The position numbers and the translations under genes are program-made. From the IMG/VR virus record IMGVR_UViG_3300010391_002558, positions 1 to 34,496 of that record: 34,496 bases of DNA, one strand, 5' to 3'. The notes under the pieces were generated by a model. The model had not been told where the DNA came from, did no database searches, and saw only the letters and a program-made list of their open reading frames with translations. This document shows positions 1-7,513 of the stretch, piece after piece. The DNA comes from a virus. Every line of letters starts with the position of its first letter. Positions within the stretch are counted from its first letter, which is position 1.

Positions 1-729
1 CTAAATGGACGAAGGACATAACGGACGAAAGAGACCGATGGCGATGCCGAAGATGCGGAGGTCAGCGGGTTCAACGGCGATGGTGTTGAAGGCAGAGTTG
101 AGGGGTTCGAGGAGGATGACGTTTTTCTGGGGGTTGAAGCGTTTGAAGGTCCACTCATCTTCTGTGGCAAATATGCCATAGCAATTTTTCTTTATTCGAT
201 CCCAGGGGATATTGCGTTCGATTAATAGGAGATCTTGATCGTGAAATTCGGGTTCCATGGAAGTGCCGGAGACGCGGACGAAGACAACGGGATCAGACAT
301 GACATATTTCAAACGGTGATAGAAAAATTCATCAATGATATCGGAGGCGTCAATATCTTCGAGGATATCATCATAGATGATGGTGGGTTCGCCGGCTGCG
401 ACTGAGGCGACAATGGGGATTTTGGAGAGTGGGAGTTGGGAGGATTTGTAGGGGGATTCATTCTCAGAGATACGATCAGGAAGTTTAAGGGGAGAAAAGA
501 AGCGGCGGCCTTCGGAATTAATGAATGTTTCAAGATCGATATTAAGGGCTTTGCAGATTTTTGCAAAACGTTCCACAGTAATGCTTTTCTGACCGCGGAA
601 AAAAGCACTAAGCATCGAAATAGAAATACCGGTTTCCTCGGAGATCATTTTTCGAGTTATGTTTTTTCGTTTTTTTAGGATTTCGAGGATTTTTTTTCCG
701 AAATCAATATCAATAATTCGCTTACTCAT
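1..729 (-). CDS. CI/LexA-type phage repressor (XRE HTH + S24 peptidase)
   Basis: Likely lysogeny repressor. The N-terminal ~70 residues form an XRE/lambda-repressor-like helix-turn-helix (RKMISEETGISISMLSAFFR region). The C-terminal half is a LexA/UmuD-like S24 peptidase. Counting from the upstream Met two codons before the chosen start, I see the Ala-Gly autocleavage site (SVAAGEP, A114-G115), the catalytic Ser in GTSMEP (S159) and the catalytic Lys in TFKRF (K198). The length of about 240 aa is normal for this class. I chose the second Met (MSKRII) because AAGGA lies 7 nt upstream of it but only 1-2 nt from the first ATG. It is divergent from all early genes. An intact cleavage site and Ser/Lys dyad imply RecA-dependent (SOS) inactivation. 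The stop codon occupies the first three bases of the window. Confidence 0.92.
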   Translation of the reverse strand: MSKRIIDIDFGKKILEILKKRKNITRKMISEETGISISMLSAFFRGQKSITVERFAKICKALNIDLETFINSEGRRFFSPLKLPDRISENESPYKSSQLPLSKIPIVASVAAGEPTIIYDDILEDIDASDIIDEFFYHRLKYVMSDPVVFVRVSGTSMEPEFHDQDLLLIERNIPWDRIKKNCYGIFATEDEWTFKRFNPQKNVILLEPLNSAFNTIAVEPADLRIFGIAIGLFRPLCPSSI

Positions 730-778
730 ATTCATATCCTTATTAAACTCAATGCTCTATTGTCCATTAAAAATAATA

Positions 779-792
779 CACTGGAGTGCACT
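779..792. promoter_or_regulatory. Candidate repressor operator (three overlapping half-sites)
   Basis: CACT-GG-AGTG-CACT contains two overlapping inverted repeats: CACT/AGTG with a 2-bp spacer, and the perfect palindrome AGTGCACT. It lies between the divergent repressor and early genes, directly upstream of the -35 box of the rightward promoter. This is the position expected for a CI/Cro operator. Function is inferred from position and symmetry only. Confidence 0.45.
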
Positions 793-798
793 TTTATC

Positions 799-828
799 TT
801 GACAGATTCTCCTTCTGTGGAATATAAA
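799..828 (+). promoter_or_regulatory. Rightward early promoter (sigma70-like)
   Basis: A perfect TTGACA (799-804) is followed at 17-18 bp by an A/T-rich -10 (ATATAA/TATAAA, 822-828). It lies 29 nt upstream of the first early gene, and is preceded by the candidate operator. The leftward repressor promoter is less clear; TATTAT on the minus strand at 773-778 is a possible -10. Confidence 0.7.
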
Positions 829-856
829 CATATCAATTTTACAGGAGAGGAATAAT

Positions 857-1153
857 ATGGATTACAAGAAATTCAAAGAGCGTCGGCTGACGGCGGTGCC
901 AAAGATAACTCTTCTGGAAGTATCTGAACTCACCGGTTTGTCGGTCTCCGGGATCAAGAAGATCGAAGACGGATATTCGGAAAACCCGGGTATCTACACG
1001 ATCCAGGCGATTGACGAAGCGCTGGATCTATTGGAGCGGGAGCGGGCGCTGGAACCTGGGGAAGAGAACAAATCCCAAAAAGCTGAAGAAGAATCAGAAA
1101 TCAAAGAAATTAATGAGGATATTGAGCTGACCAGGGAGGAATGTCATGAGTAA
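857..1153 (+). CDS. Small HTH early regulator (Cro-like position)
   Basis: A 98-aa protein whose first ~60 residues read as an XRE-like helix-turn-helix (TLLEVSELTGLSVSGIKKIE). A strongly charged, Glu/Lys-rich helical tail follows. It is the first gene of the rightward operon, with GGAGAGG 7-8 nt before the ATG, and it faces the repressor. The position suggests a Cro-type regulator. The fold assignment comes from the sequence pattern, and the Cro role from context. Confidence 0.6.
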   Translation: MDYKKFKERRLTAVPKITLLEVSELTGLSVSGIKKIEDGYSENPGIYTIQAIDEALDLLERERALEPGEENKSQKAEEESEIKEINEDIELTREECHE

Positions 1154-1370
1154 AAGCGCGGGGAAAATTATTCACCGGTCGGAATGGGCGAAACCGTTTG
1201 AGTCGGAGGGGTGCCCGAATCTATTTCAGTGGAGCATTGATGATGCCCTGGACGAGATGATCAACGGGGGGTTTGGGTTTCATAAAATCTGGTTCAATCT
1301 GGTAGGGACAATGCGATTCTGGGGATTGAAGCGGAAATTCAGGAAGGCGATTGGGGAATGGACGATATAG
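1146..1370 (+). CDS. Hypothetical small protein
   Basis: A 74-aa protein with a Trp/Phe/Gly-rich middle (WSIDDALDEMINGGFGFHKI) and a basic C-terminus. I recognise no family. GGAGGA lies 5 nt before the ATG and the gene overlaps the preceding one by 8 nt, so translational coupling in the early operon is likely. Confidence 0.6.
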   Translation: MSKSAGKIIHRSEWAKPFESEGCPNLFQWSIDDALDEMINGGFGFHKIWFNLVGTMRFWGLKRKFRKAIGEWTI

Positions 1371-1392
1371 ACGCAATAGACAAACACAGCCA
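1358..1392 (+). repeat. Family C/D repeat at a gene start
   Basis: ATGGACGATATAGACGCAAT followed by AGACAAACACAGCC: a TGGAC/TAGAC run merging into a family-D unit. It supplies the start codon of the 188-aa gene. Confidence 0.6.
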
Positions 1393-1924
1393 GCCGGTGA
1401 TGAGAATTATGGGAAGCATGGGAAGAATGGGTAAAATGAAAAGAAATAACAAAATAGATGTTCCGCTGGGTGATGTCGGCGATCGGCGCGTGAATCCGGG
1501 GAATCAGAAAATCCAAGAGCTCCTTTATCTTGAGACGATCGGGAAAGGGAAAATCCTGCCGAAGGCGGCTGTGATCGAGATGAATAAAGAAGGGTATGAG
1601 ATCGCGGCTTCCACGTTTTATGAAATTATTGAAGGAAAACGGAATATCAATTTCGATCTGGCGCGGGCATACGCGCGGGCGACAGGATCGACAATATTTG
1701 CGGAGTATTTATTGCCGGAATGGAGTTTGATCGTCCCTGCGCCGGTGGGATTGAAGATCACGCGGAATCATATCAAGCAGGCGATACGGATCATTAGCAT
1801 GACGGCAAAGGCGCTGGAAGACGGGTCGGAGGATGGCGGGAAGATCAGTTTGGAGGAGGCGCGTGAGATTGCCAGAGAGGCTGAGAGGCTACGGCTGGCT
1901 GTGGAGAAGGGATATGAAGATTGA
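1358..1924 (+). CDS. Possible phage regulatory protein (CII/CP76-like?), repeat-encoded N-terminus
   Basis: A 188-aa protein. Residues ~60-125 (PKAAVIEMNKEGYEIAASTF onward, then EIIEGKRNINFDLARAYARA) look like a helix-turn-helix plus helices, as in P2-type CII/CP76 regulators. The C-terminus is a long charged helix. The first ~28 residues (MDDIDAIDKHSQP, then MGSMGRMGKMK) are encoded by units of three dispersed repeat families (C, D and B), so the true start may be further downstream. The gene overlaps its upstream neighbour by 13 nt. The family assignment is weak. Confidence 0.45.
   Translation: MDDIDAIDKHSQPVMRIMGSMGRMGKMKRNNKIDVPLGDVGDRRVNPGNQKIQELLYLETIGKGKILPKAAVIEMNKEGYEIAASTFYEIIEGKRNINFDLARAYARATGSTIFAEYLLPEWSLIVPAPVGLKITRNHIKQAIRIISMTAKALEDGSEDGGKISLEEAREIAREAERLRLAVEKGYED
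1402..1438 (+). repeat. Family B repeat in 188-aa gene
   Basis: GAATTATGGGAAGCATGGGA followed by AGAATGGG, in-frame. Confidence 0.6.
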
Positions 1925-2063
1925 TTTCACTATAAATATGGATCAGAAGTGCAGGCGATGCGGGAAAAAGGGCGCGGTGAATGGCAGTTTGTGTTTAAAG
2001 TGCATCACGAAGGCGATTGGGGCTGGGGAATTCGATCATTATAGGATACGTAAGGAGAAATAA
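1914..2063 (+). CDS. Small zinc-ribbon protein
   Basis: A 49-aa protein with two CxxC pairs (CRRC and CLKC, about 14 residues apart), typical of a single zinc ribbon. The start is ATGAAGATT, preceded at 3 nt by GGAGAAGG and overlapping the end of the preceding gene. A longer in-frame extension has no better ribosome-binding site and an Arg-rich, shadow-like composition. Its role is unknown; such proteins are common in phage early operons. Confidence 0.6.
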   Translation: MKIDFTINMDQKCRRCGKKGAVNGSLCLKCITKAIGAGEFDHYRIRKEK

Positions 2064-2064
2064 A

Positions 2065-2301
2065 ATGGCATTACCGGGAAAACCGAGGCCGTTGATAAAC
2101 AGGGCGAGACTAGCGTTGATTGTGCGATTGGCGAATCCTAGAATTGAAATAATCAGAAGGGGATTTGTTGATTTGCTCGAAGCAAAAATAAGGAAGATTG
2201 TCCAGGAACATGCGAGGGCGTGTCCTCGCAAAACTCTGGACGGGGATTCGTTCGGCGGGATCCCGGCGAACGGTCCGAATGATAAGTTTCATAGGAATTG
2301 A
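2065..2301 (+). CDS. Hypothetical basic small protein
   Basis: A 78-aa basic protein, mostly predicted helix (NPRIEIIRRGFVDLLEAKIR region), with no recognised domain. AAGGAG lies 7 nt before this ATG, which sets the start. The preceding gene ends 1 nt upstream. The C-terminal ~20 residues are Gly/Pro/Asn-rich. Confidence 0.5.
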   Translation: MALPGKPRPLINRARLALIVRLANPRIEIIRRGFVDLLEAKIRKIVQEHARACPRKTLDGDSFGGIPANGPNDKFHRN

Positions 2302-2302
2302 T

Positions 2303-2330
2303 CCTCCGGCATGGAGGTACGGAGGACAGG
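2303..2330 (+). repeat. Family A element (degenerate)
   Basis: CCTCC and GGAGG (2313-2317) flank GGCAT, and a second GGAGG follows. It covers the start of a 46-aa gene. Confidence 0.45.
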
Positions 2331-2451
2331 GGGGGGTGATAAAAGCTGGTATGATCGCGCATGGCAAAAGGGTGTGGCCAAGGGGTTGCATACCGGGCTG
2401 GCGACCCGGGGGATTCCGCTGAACAGGTTGTGTGGAATGAGCCATGAGTAA
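2311..2451 (+). CDS. Small hypothetical protein (46 aa)
   Basis: A short open frame encoding DKSWYDRAWQKGVAKGLHTG followed by LATRGIPLNRLCGMSHE. The amino-acid composition is convincing (Trp, Tyr, His, amphipathic), unlike the other two frames. The first codons (MEVRRTGGG) are encoded by a degenerate family-A hairpin whose GGAGG arm covers the start region. The stop overlaps a following ATGAGTAA. No family is recognised; the start codon is uncertain. Confidence 0.45.
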   Translation: MEVRRTGGGDKSWYDRAWQKGVAKGLHTGLATRGIPLNRLCGMSHE

Positions 2452-2653
2452 GACGATCAATCCTAAGCAAAATACAAAATAGGACAGAACTACATGGAAC
2501 GGAAGAAGCAAGGCGTCTGCTGGGCGGAAAGCGTTTTCGGTGTCTCACAGTCGACCGGATCAATTGATCCCTTTGAGTAGGCGGCGAGGAGTGCGAGCGC
2601 GGCCGTTCACCAGCTCAATTCACAATCCCCTCTTGGAGCATAATGAACATTAA
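2452..2653 (+). other. Gap with only tiny ORFs
   Basis: No gene above 50 codons stands out. The frame at 2444-2482 encodes 12 residues (MSKTINPKQNTK). The frame at 2494-2580 encodes 28 residues (MERKKQGVCWAESVFGVSQS...) with only a weak AGGAC upstream. Minus-strand open frames here are Pro/Ser/Arg/Cys-rich and look like shadows. I see no clear RNA fold, tRNA or promoter. Confidence 0.4.
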
Positions 2654-2711
2654 ATGAGGGGGAAACGAGAGAAAGGCGCATGCAAAACCGGAGACCGTTC
2701 CTTGGTGCAGG

Positions 2712-2740
2712 TGGGAATAATAGGAGTTATGGGAATTATG
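2712..2740 (+). repeat. Family B repeat at HTH gene start
   Basis: GGGAATAATAGGAGTTATGG followed by GAATTATG; provides the ATG. Confidence 0.65.
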
Positions 2741-2980
2741 GATATTAAAAACATAATGAATCCGGAGGAGGCTGCGGAATATCTGGGGGTGAATCAGCGG
2801 GAACTCCGGAATATGAAGGCGAAAAGGCTGATACCATTTATAAAATATTCGGCACGAAAGACGAGATATTTGAAACGGGACCTGGATAAACACATCGAGA
2901 TGCACAGGGTGGAATCGGTGATTTCCTCGAATAGACGAACACCTGGGCGTCAAGTACTAACGACCGGTAATGACAATTAG
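2738..2980 (+). CDS. Excisionase/MerR-type HTH DNA-binding protein
   Basis: An HTH_17/excisionase-type winged helix: MNPEEAAEYLGVNQRELRNM, then a turn and TRYLKRDLDKHI. This is the pattern of small phage Xis or regulatory proteins. The frame is open back to 2654, but the upstream part is encoded by a family-B repeat (VGIIGVMGIM). ATGGATATT is the last of the repeat's ATG codons and directly precedes the conserved domain. The following gene is a directionality-factor homologue, which fits an excision-control role, but a transcriptional regulator is equally possible. Confidence 0.65.
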   Translation: MDIKNIMNPEEAAEYLGVNQRELRNMKAKRLIPFIKYSARKTRYLKRDLDKHIEMHRVESVISSNRRTPGRQVLTTGNDN

Positions 2981-3030
2981 GAACAAATAACAACTACCTT
3001 TGAAAGTTAAACGAAGTGGGGTGTAGATAA

Positions 3031-4179
3031 ATGATAAAAGGATTAACGGACCGAGAGGCGAGGTTTCCGAGGATCGGGATTCTTAGAAAAGGCGGACCAA
3101 AACAGGCGGATGGAAATATGGGACAGGATTTGCCGTATTTCCGTTTTGTGTCGGGGGACCCAGAGATTCTGAAAAAGTTCCATGATATTTATGGAACAGA
3201 ACCAAAGGATATAAATATTTCATTGCCTTACCAGACTGTTGAGGAGAATTTCCATTGCTGGCGAGAGGAACGGATTGCCGGAGGGCTTGTGCATCGGTGT
3301 AACGGAGAGCGGACGGTTATGTATATGGATAAAACAACAAGGCAATATGTGACGGATCCGCAGAAACAAATTAAATGCCCTGGGAATTGTGCGCCGGTGG
3401 GACGTCTCCAGGTAATCATCCCGGAACTGAAACGATTTGCGTTTGTAGAAGTGATTACAAGTTCGATTTGGGATATTATTGCGATCCAGGAAAGCCTGCT
3501 ATCGGCATTCCAGGTGCGGCATGATTTACGTGGGATGCCGTTTATTTTGAAGCGTGGACCGAGGAAGATCAGCACTCCCAGGAAGGACGGCAGACGGGTA
3601 ATGATGGAGAAATCGCTGCTATCCATTGAAATAGGGCCTGTATGGGCAGAAAAACATTTATCGGAATTGGAGCGACTGGCGCTGCCCGGTGCGCAGGAGC
3701 CGATTGTGGTGGAGAAGGAGGACGAACCCTCCTTCGCTCCTGGGGGATCTTCGGAGGGCGGGTCTGATGAGATCCCGATGGATTATGAGGGATGGGAACG
3801 GCCTGAGGGGGGAAACGAGACTGAATTAATCGACACGGACAAACACGAACAAACACAGACTGCAAAAGCAGGAGGGCAACCAGCGCCGGCGCAGAATTAT
3901 TCCATTGATGACGAGGAGAACGAGAAAGCGCTACGGCTGCATGAATTGGTCATAGAGATAGTGACCAAGTCTGGGGATCCGTATGAGCAGGTCATGAAAT
4001 CTATGACAGCCAGGCCGGGACAGGCTGAGACCGGGAAGCTGGATAAACCAGGTGTAAAATCAATTCATGAGTTTTTCCAATTCAAGCATATAAACGAGGC
4101 TTATCATATTGTGGGCATGAAGCGATTGGATGAAGCAATCGGCTTGGCGGAAGAGATTGTGAATGGGACGCGGCTATAA
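3031..4179 (+). CDS. Recombination directionality factor-like protein (phiC31 Gp3-like)
   Basis: A 382-aa protein. The N-terminal ~220 residues match my memory of the Gp3-like directionality factor family: MIKGLTDREARFPRIGILRK, then DLPYFRF, a WREE..GLVHRCNGE segment and putative metal-binding Cys at C90, C116 and C120. In phiC31-like systems this factor switches a serine integrase to excision. Residues ~233-245 (PSFAPGGSSEGG) and ~268-280 (DTDKHEQTQT) are in-frame copies of dispersed repeats A and D, lying in an acidic linker before a C-terminal helical domain. No integrase is visible here, so its partner would have to lie outside the window. Confidence 0.6.
   Translation: MIKGLTDREARFPRIGILRKGGPKQADGNMGQDLPYFRFVSGDPEILKKFHDIYGTEPKDINISLPYQTVEENFHCWREERIAGGLVHRCNGERTVMYMDKTTRQYVTDPQKQIKCPGNCAPVGRLQVIIPELKRFAFVEVITSSIWDIIAIQESLLSAFQVRHDLRGMPFILKRGPRKISTPRKDGRRVMMEKSLLSIEIGPVWAEKHLSELERLALPGAQEPIVVEKEDEPSFAPGGSSEGGSDEIPMDYEGWERPEGGNETELIDTDKHEQTQTAKAGGQPAPAQNYSIDDEENEKALRLHELVIEIVTKSGDPYEQVMKSMTARPGQAETGKLDKPGVKSIHEFFQFKHINEAYHIVGMKRLDEAIGLAEEIVNGTRL
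3727..3760 (+). repeat. Family A element inside the directionality-factor gene
   Basis: CCCTCCTTCGCTCCTG ... TCTTCGGAGGGC, in-frame, encoding PSFAPGGSSEGG in a linker. The outer CCCTCC/GGAGGG arms are intact; the inner stem is degraded. Confidence 0.7.
3832..3860 (+). repeat. Family D repeat (GACACGGACAAACACGAAC type)
   Basis: In-frame in the directionality-factor gene, encoding DTDKHEQTQT about 70 nt after the family-A unit. Confidence 0.7.
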
Positions 4180-4195
4180 TGGAAAGGAGAAAATC

Positions 4196-4945
4196 ATGAG
4201 CGGGAAATATTGGGATAAAGCATGGTCCCTTGTGCAGGGATGCACAAGGGTAAGTCCTGGGTGCGACCATTGCTGGTTGCTGGCGATGGATCCCAGATTC
4301 GGGACCGAAACGGCCGGCGTGACTTTCCGCATAGACCGGCAGGATATCCCGTTGAAGCGGAAGAAGCCAACTGTTTACGCAATATGGAGCGATTTGTTCC
4401 ATGAGGATATTCGGGCCGAGGATATAACATTGGCCTTTGAGGTAATGGAGGCATGTAAACAGCATACATTTCTCGTCCTCACGAAGAGGCCGGAGAGATT
4501 GGATCCGGTGCTATATGGTGAGGAAGGGGGGTGGTATCTGGGCGGCGGAGATTATTTACCAAATGTCTTCCTCATGACAACAGCAGAGAATCAGTATTAT
4601 GCAGAAAAACGAATACCGGAATTGTTGAAATGCAAACCATTTAAACTGGGTCTATCGTTGGAGCCGCTGCTGGGACCTATATCGCTGCGGCTGATTCCAT
4701 CTGCTTTGGAAAATCTCGATTGGGTGATAGTAGGCGGGGAATCTGGACCTGGGGCGCGAATGATGCTAGATTTCTGGGCTGAAGATATCAGGGAAGAATG
4801 CAGGGAGGCAGGGATTCCATTCTTCATGAAGCAAATGTCGGGTAGAGCGAAAATCCCGGAGAGTTTGAGACTGAGGGAATTTCCCCAGTTTATGATAGAC
4901 CGGATTGATGTCCTTGAATATCACCGGAGACTGGAAATCTATTAA
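4196..4945 (+). CDS. DUF5131 family (phage Gp37/Gp68-like) protein
   Basis: A 249-aa protein opening with the family's W..(T/V)QGC motif and a Cys cluster C16-x6-C23-x2-C26 (GCTRVSPGCDHCW), suggestive of a metal or Fe-S site. It continues through FLVLTKRPERL, GLSLEPLLGPI and VIVGGESGPGAR, all hallmark segments of DUF5131. The family is widespread in phages, is related to the radical-SAM-like fold, and has no established substrate. AAGGAGA lies 5 nt before the chosen ATG; an in-frame ATG 33 nt upstream overlaps the previous gene and lacks a site. Confidence 0.85.
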   Translation: MSGKYWDKAWSLVQGCTRVSPGCDHCWLLAMDPRFGTETAGVTFRIDRQDIPLKRKKPTVYAIWSDLFHEDIRAEDITLAFEVMEACKQHTFLVLTKRPERLDPVLYGEEGGWYLGGGDYLPNVFLMTTAENQYYAEKRIPELLKCKPFKLGLSLEPLLGPISLRLIPSALENLDWVIVGGESGPGARMMLDFWAEDIREECREAGIPFFMKQMSGRAKIPESLRLREFPQFMIDRIDVLEYHRRLEIY

Positions 4946-4964
4946 TGGGAGCTTGGAGTAAAAT

Positions 4965-5870
4965 ATGAGACCGGAGAAACTTACCGTTGATTTTTTTCCG
5001 CATTATGCGAATCATGGGAAAACGCTTTTTATTATTCAAAATGAGTTCGGGAATGATGGATATGCGTTCTGGTTTAAGCTGTTAGAAATCCTATGCGGGA
5101 GCAGAAACCAGGTTTATGATGCCAGAAACCCAGTTGATATAGAGTTTCTGGCAGCGAAAACCCATGTCACCGCGGAATTATGTATCCGGATATTAGATAA
5201 GCTCGCATTTTTAGGGGCAACTGATACATATTTGTGGCAAAAAAGGATAATATGGTCGGAAAATCTGATCAAAAATCTTGCGCCTGTGTATGCAAAAAGA
5301 AAGCAGAAAATTCCCGTTAAACCGGTTATGGACACCGGTAATAGGGTTATTGATGTCGGAAATGCAGACAAAGCAAAAACATCCGGCGTTTCCGGCATCA
5401 ATAACCCCACAGAGAGAGTAGAGAAACTAGAGAAGAGAGAGGAAGGGACCCCCCCTATAATCCCCCCCACGGGTGTGCTTCAGGGAGATAAAATCGACCA
5501 TACACGGGAGGCGAAGGGATTGCTGAGGATCTACGGAGAGATAATCAAAAGCCCAGAACGGGATATTTCCCGGACCAGGGCAAAGAAGAATATTTTAAAA
5601 CTGCTGAAAAGCGGATATAATAACGGGAACGGACGGATTAAGGTCACATTTGAGGACCTTAAACGAGCAATTCAGAATTATGAGAAATTCATTACGAATG
5701 AAAATATCGAGGTTACCTTTCGGAAAAACTCGGGCAATTTTTTTGGATCGGATGAAGTTTATCAAGAATTCATCAAGCCGGATTGGCAAGCGCCCCCTGA
5801 AAGGCATGGGACAGCGGAGAAAGTCAAAGCCGGATTGGATCAGTTCAAGACAGGAGAAAATCCATGGTGA
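4965..5870 (+). CDS. Phage replication initiator / replisome organizer (DUF4373-type N-terminus)
   Basis: A 301-aa protein. Residues 1-110 (DFFPHYANHGKTLFIIQNEF, GYAFWFKLLEIL) match the Lin1244/Lin1753-type winged-helix N-terminal domain found in phage replisome organizers. A low-complexity linker follows, then a C-terminal helical domain (TFEDLKRAIQNYEKFI) like those that recruit loaders. It overlaps the DnaC-like loader by 7 nt, the classical initiator-loader pairing. Its role at the phage origin is inferred. The linker DNA contains C-rich runs (5451-5469) but I could not identify iterons. Confidence 0.8.
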   Translation: MRPEKLTVDFFPHYANHGKTLFIIQNEFGNDGYAFWFKLLEILCGSRNQVYDARNPVDIEFLAAKTHVTAELCIRILDKLAFLGATDTYLWQKRIIWSENLIKNLAPVYAKRKQKIPVKPVMDTGNRVIDVGNADKAKTSGVSGINNPTERVEKLEKREEGTPPIIPPTGVLQGDKIDHTREAKGLLRIYGEIIKSPERDISRTRAKKNILKLLKSGYNNGNGRIKVTFEDLKRAIQNYEKFITNENIEVTFRKNSGNFFGSDEVYQEFIKPDWQAPPERHGTAEKVKAGLDQFKTGENPW

Positions 5871-6616
5871 AGTGTCCAAAATGCGGGGGAGTGGGTTGGA
5901 TCTGGAACGATGGGACAGATTGCAAGGCCTGCGATTGTCAAATGAATGGACTACGGCGCCTATTGGGAAGGCAGATGGGATTGGATCCGCTGTATAAACG
6001 GGCAAAATTAAAATCTCCGATGCGAGAAGTGGACGAGATCTATGACACAGCGCAAGATTTCGTAAATGAATACATCCCGTCGTGTGAAATTAACCTTGAA
6101 AAGAATTCGGTTCCTCCCCAGCGGGGCTTGATTATTGTGGGCATGGGAAGGTCGGGCAAAACATATCTGGCGTGCGCGATTCTGAACGCCTTAGTTGATA
6201 TGCTGATTTCGCAGCAGCGATTCGATTCATTCGACGCTATCGGGAAATTTTTAAATATCGCTTGGTTTGCGAAACAGCTTCGAGACGCACTAGAGCTTTC
6301 AGAGGTTGGATTTCTGGAGGAATATCTGCGGGTGGAGATTTTAGTTGTCGACGATTTGGCATCGACCAGGTTGACGGATTTCATGGCTGAAACGCTCTAT
6401 GTGTTAATCAATCGCCGGCTGTCGCAGCTGAAATGCACTATTTTCACGATTGATATGAATCCTCTGGATTTCGGATCGAATGATCGTGGCGAGGGCAAGC
6501 GGATCATAAATCGGATCCGCGAGATTACGAATTACTCGGTGCTGAAATTCCCAGATATTGATATAGCGAGAGTTATTAAGGAAAATGCCGAAGATCTTGA
6601 GCAGAAGCAGGGATAA
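5864..6616 (+). CDS. DnaC-like helicase loader (AAA+ ATPase)
   Basis: A 250-aa AAA+ protein. Walker A is GMGRSGKT (93-100) and Walker B is VEILVVDDLA (157-166). The N-terminus carries a Cys-rich ribbon CPKCGGVGW...CKACDC (C4, C7, C20, C23, C25). It would load a replicative helicase onto the phage origin with the upstream initiator. No phage DnaB is seen, so the host helicase is the likely client. Start MVKCPKCGG overlaps the initiator gene, with AGGAGA upstream. Confidence 0.85.
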   Translation: MVKCPKCGGVGWIWNDGTDCKACDCQMNGLRRLLGRQMGLDPLYKRAKLKSPMREVDEIYDTAQDFVNEYIPSCEINLEKNSVPPQRGLIIVGMGRSGKTYLACAILNALVDMLISQQRFDSFDAIGKFLNIAWFAKQLRDALELSEVGFLEEYLRVEILVVDDLASTRLTDFMAETLYVLINRRLSQLKCTIFTIDMNPLDFGSNDRGEGKRIINRIREITNYSVLKFPDIDIARVIKENAEDLEQKQG

Positions 6617-7475
6617 AAAATTGAAACATATCAGAGTCAAAACCCCGATAATCAACAATGCCCACCTTGAGCAATTGCTCTTATCTAATCCAATCGACGA
6701 AGAGAAATTAATAGAGGTTACTCGACCAATGATTGTTGGTATTATTGCGCATCATGGATGGGTTGACTGGCATGAGGACCTGACTCAGATTGGAGCGATA
6801 AAGGTAATAGAAATAGCAAGGGCCCGGTCCTTTGATCCCCGGCGCGGAAAGGCGTATTCATTACTGAGCAATTCTTTGTTTAATACGATGCTCAACTGGA
6901 TAAAAAAAGAAAGAAGAGTGCAGATATTAGAGCATGAATCAATATCTGGATTGATCGAGGGAGAGAGCGAACAGATCATGAATCCCCCCGCTGTGGGTGA
7001 GGTAAAACGAATCATTGCATCAATGAAATTATCCAAATCAGAGCATGAAATGGTGGATATGATCCTGACCGAGCCAAAGGATAGACCGATTGCAAAGGCG
7101 TTGGCGAGCCAGCATGATATTTCGTTTATCGACATGCTTAGGCGGGTACAATTAATGCGATTAAAGGTCAGATTACTCGTCCTAGATTATATGTCTATGC
7201 CTGATCGAGGGCGGTTCTCAAAGGATTATCTGCGATGGTCGGCAGGGAAACTAATAGAATTCCTAGCCGATTTATTCTCACCTACACTTCTTTACAAATT
7301 CCTACGATTGTACGGAGGTTACACAATTTATGTTCCGTCGATCTCAGATCTTATTAATAAAAAGGTACTTCCAAGACCCCTCCCCGAGCGGTGGGTTGAT
7401 AAAGTACCTGCGAAAAACGTGACGGGTATGAAAAAGGGGAAGGTTGACGGATCCGGGAGTAAACGAAAGAAGTGA
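6585..7475 (+). CDS. Sigma-factor-like / Mor-like transcription regulator
   Basis: A 296-aa protein. Residues 62-111 (HEDLTQIGAIKVIEIARA, FDPRRGKAYSLL, NWIKKERR) read as sigma-70 region 2. Residues ~147-200 resemble a region-4 HTH (SKSEHEMVDMI..). The segment around 213-262 (LYKFLRLYGGYTIYVPS) resembles the C-terminal DNA-binding part of Mor/C activators. A basic tail follows. Two starts are possible: this ATG, overlapping the loader by 32 nt, or TTG at 6621, which has AGGGA 7 nt upstream and sits just after the loader's stop. It may drive middle or late transcription. Confidence 0.6.
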   Translation: MPKILSRSRDKKLKHIRVKTPIINNAHLEQLLLSNPIDEEKLIEVTRPMIVGIIAHHGWVDWHEDLTQIGAIKVIEIARARSFDPRRGKAYSLLSNSLFNTMLNWIKKERRVQILEHESISGLIEGESEQIMNPPAVGEVKRIIASMKLSKSEHEMVDMILTEPKDRPIAKALASQHDISFIDMLRRVQLMRLKVRLLVLDYMSMPDRGRFSKDYLRWSAGKLIEFLADLFSPTLLYKFLRLYGGYTIYVPSISDLINKKVLPRPLPERWVDKVPAKNVTGMKKGKVDGSGSKRKK

Positions 7476-7513
7476 ATTAATATCCGATCGGTACAGAAAC
7501 CGGATGGTTGATT

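Noticed and set aside
2110-2563. Two long minus-strand open frames opposite the 2.1-2.5 kb region
   Set aside because: Pro/Ser/Arg/Cys-rich composition without domain-like segments or ribosome-binding sites, opposite more convincing plus-strand frames. Treated as shadows.
5451-5469. C-rich runs in the initiator gene as the replication origin
   Set aside because: No iterated motif or AT-rich unwinding region was visible by eye, so an origin cannot be supported.
7484-7491. CCGATCGG palindrome before the Nu1-like gene as an operator
   Set aside because: Single 8-bp palindrome with no promoter elements nearby; too weak to call.
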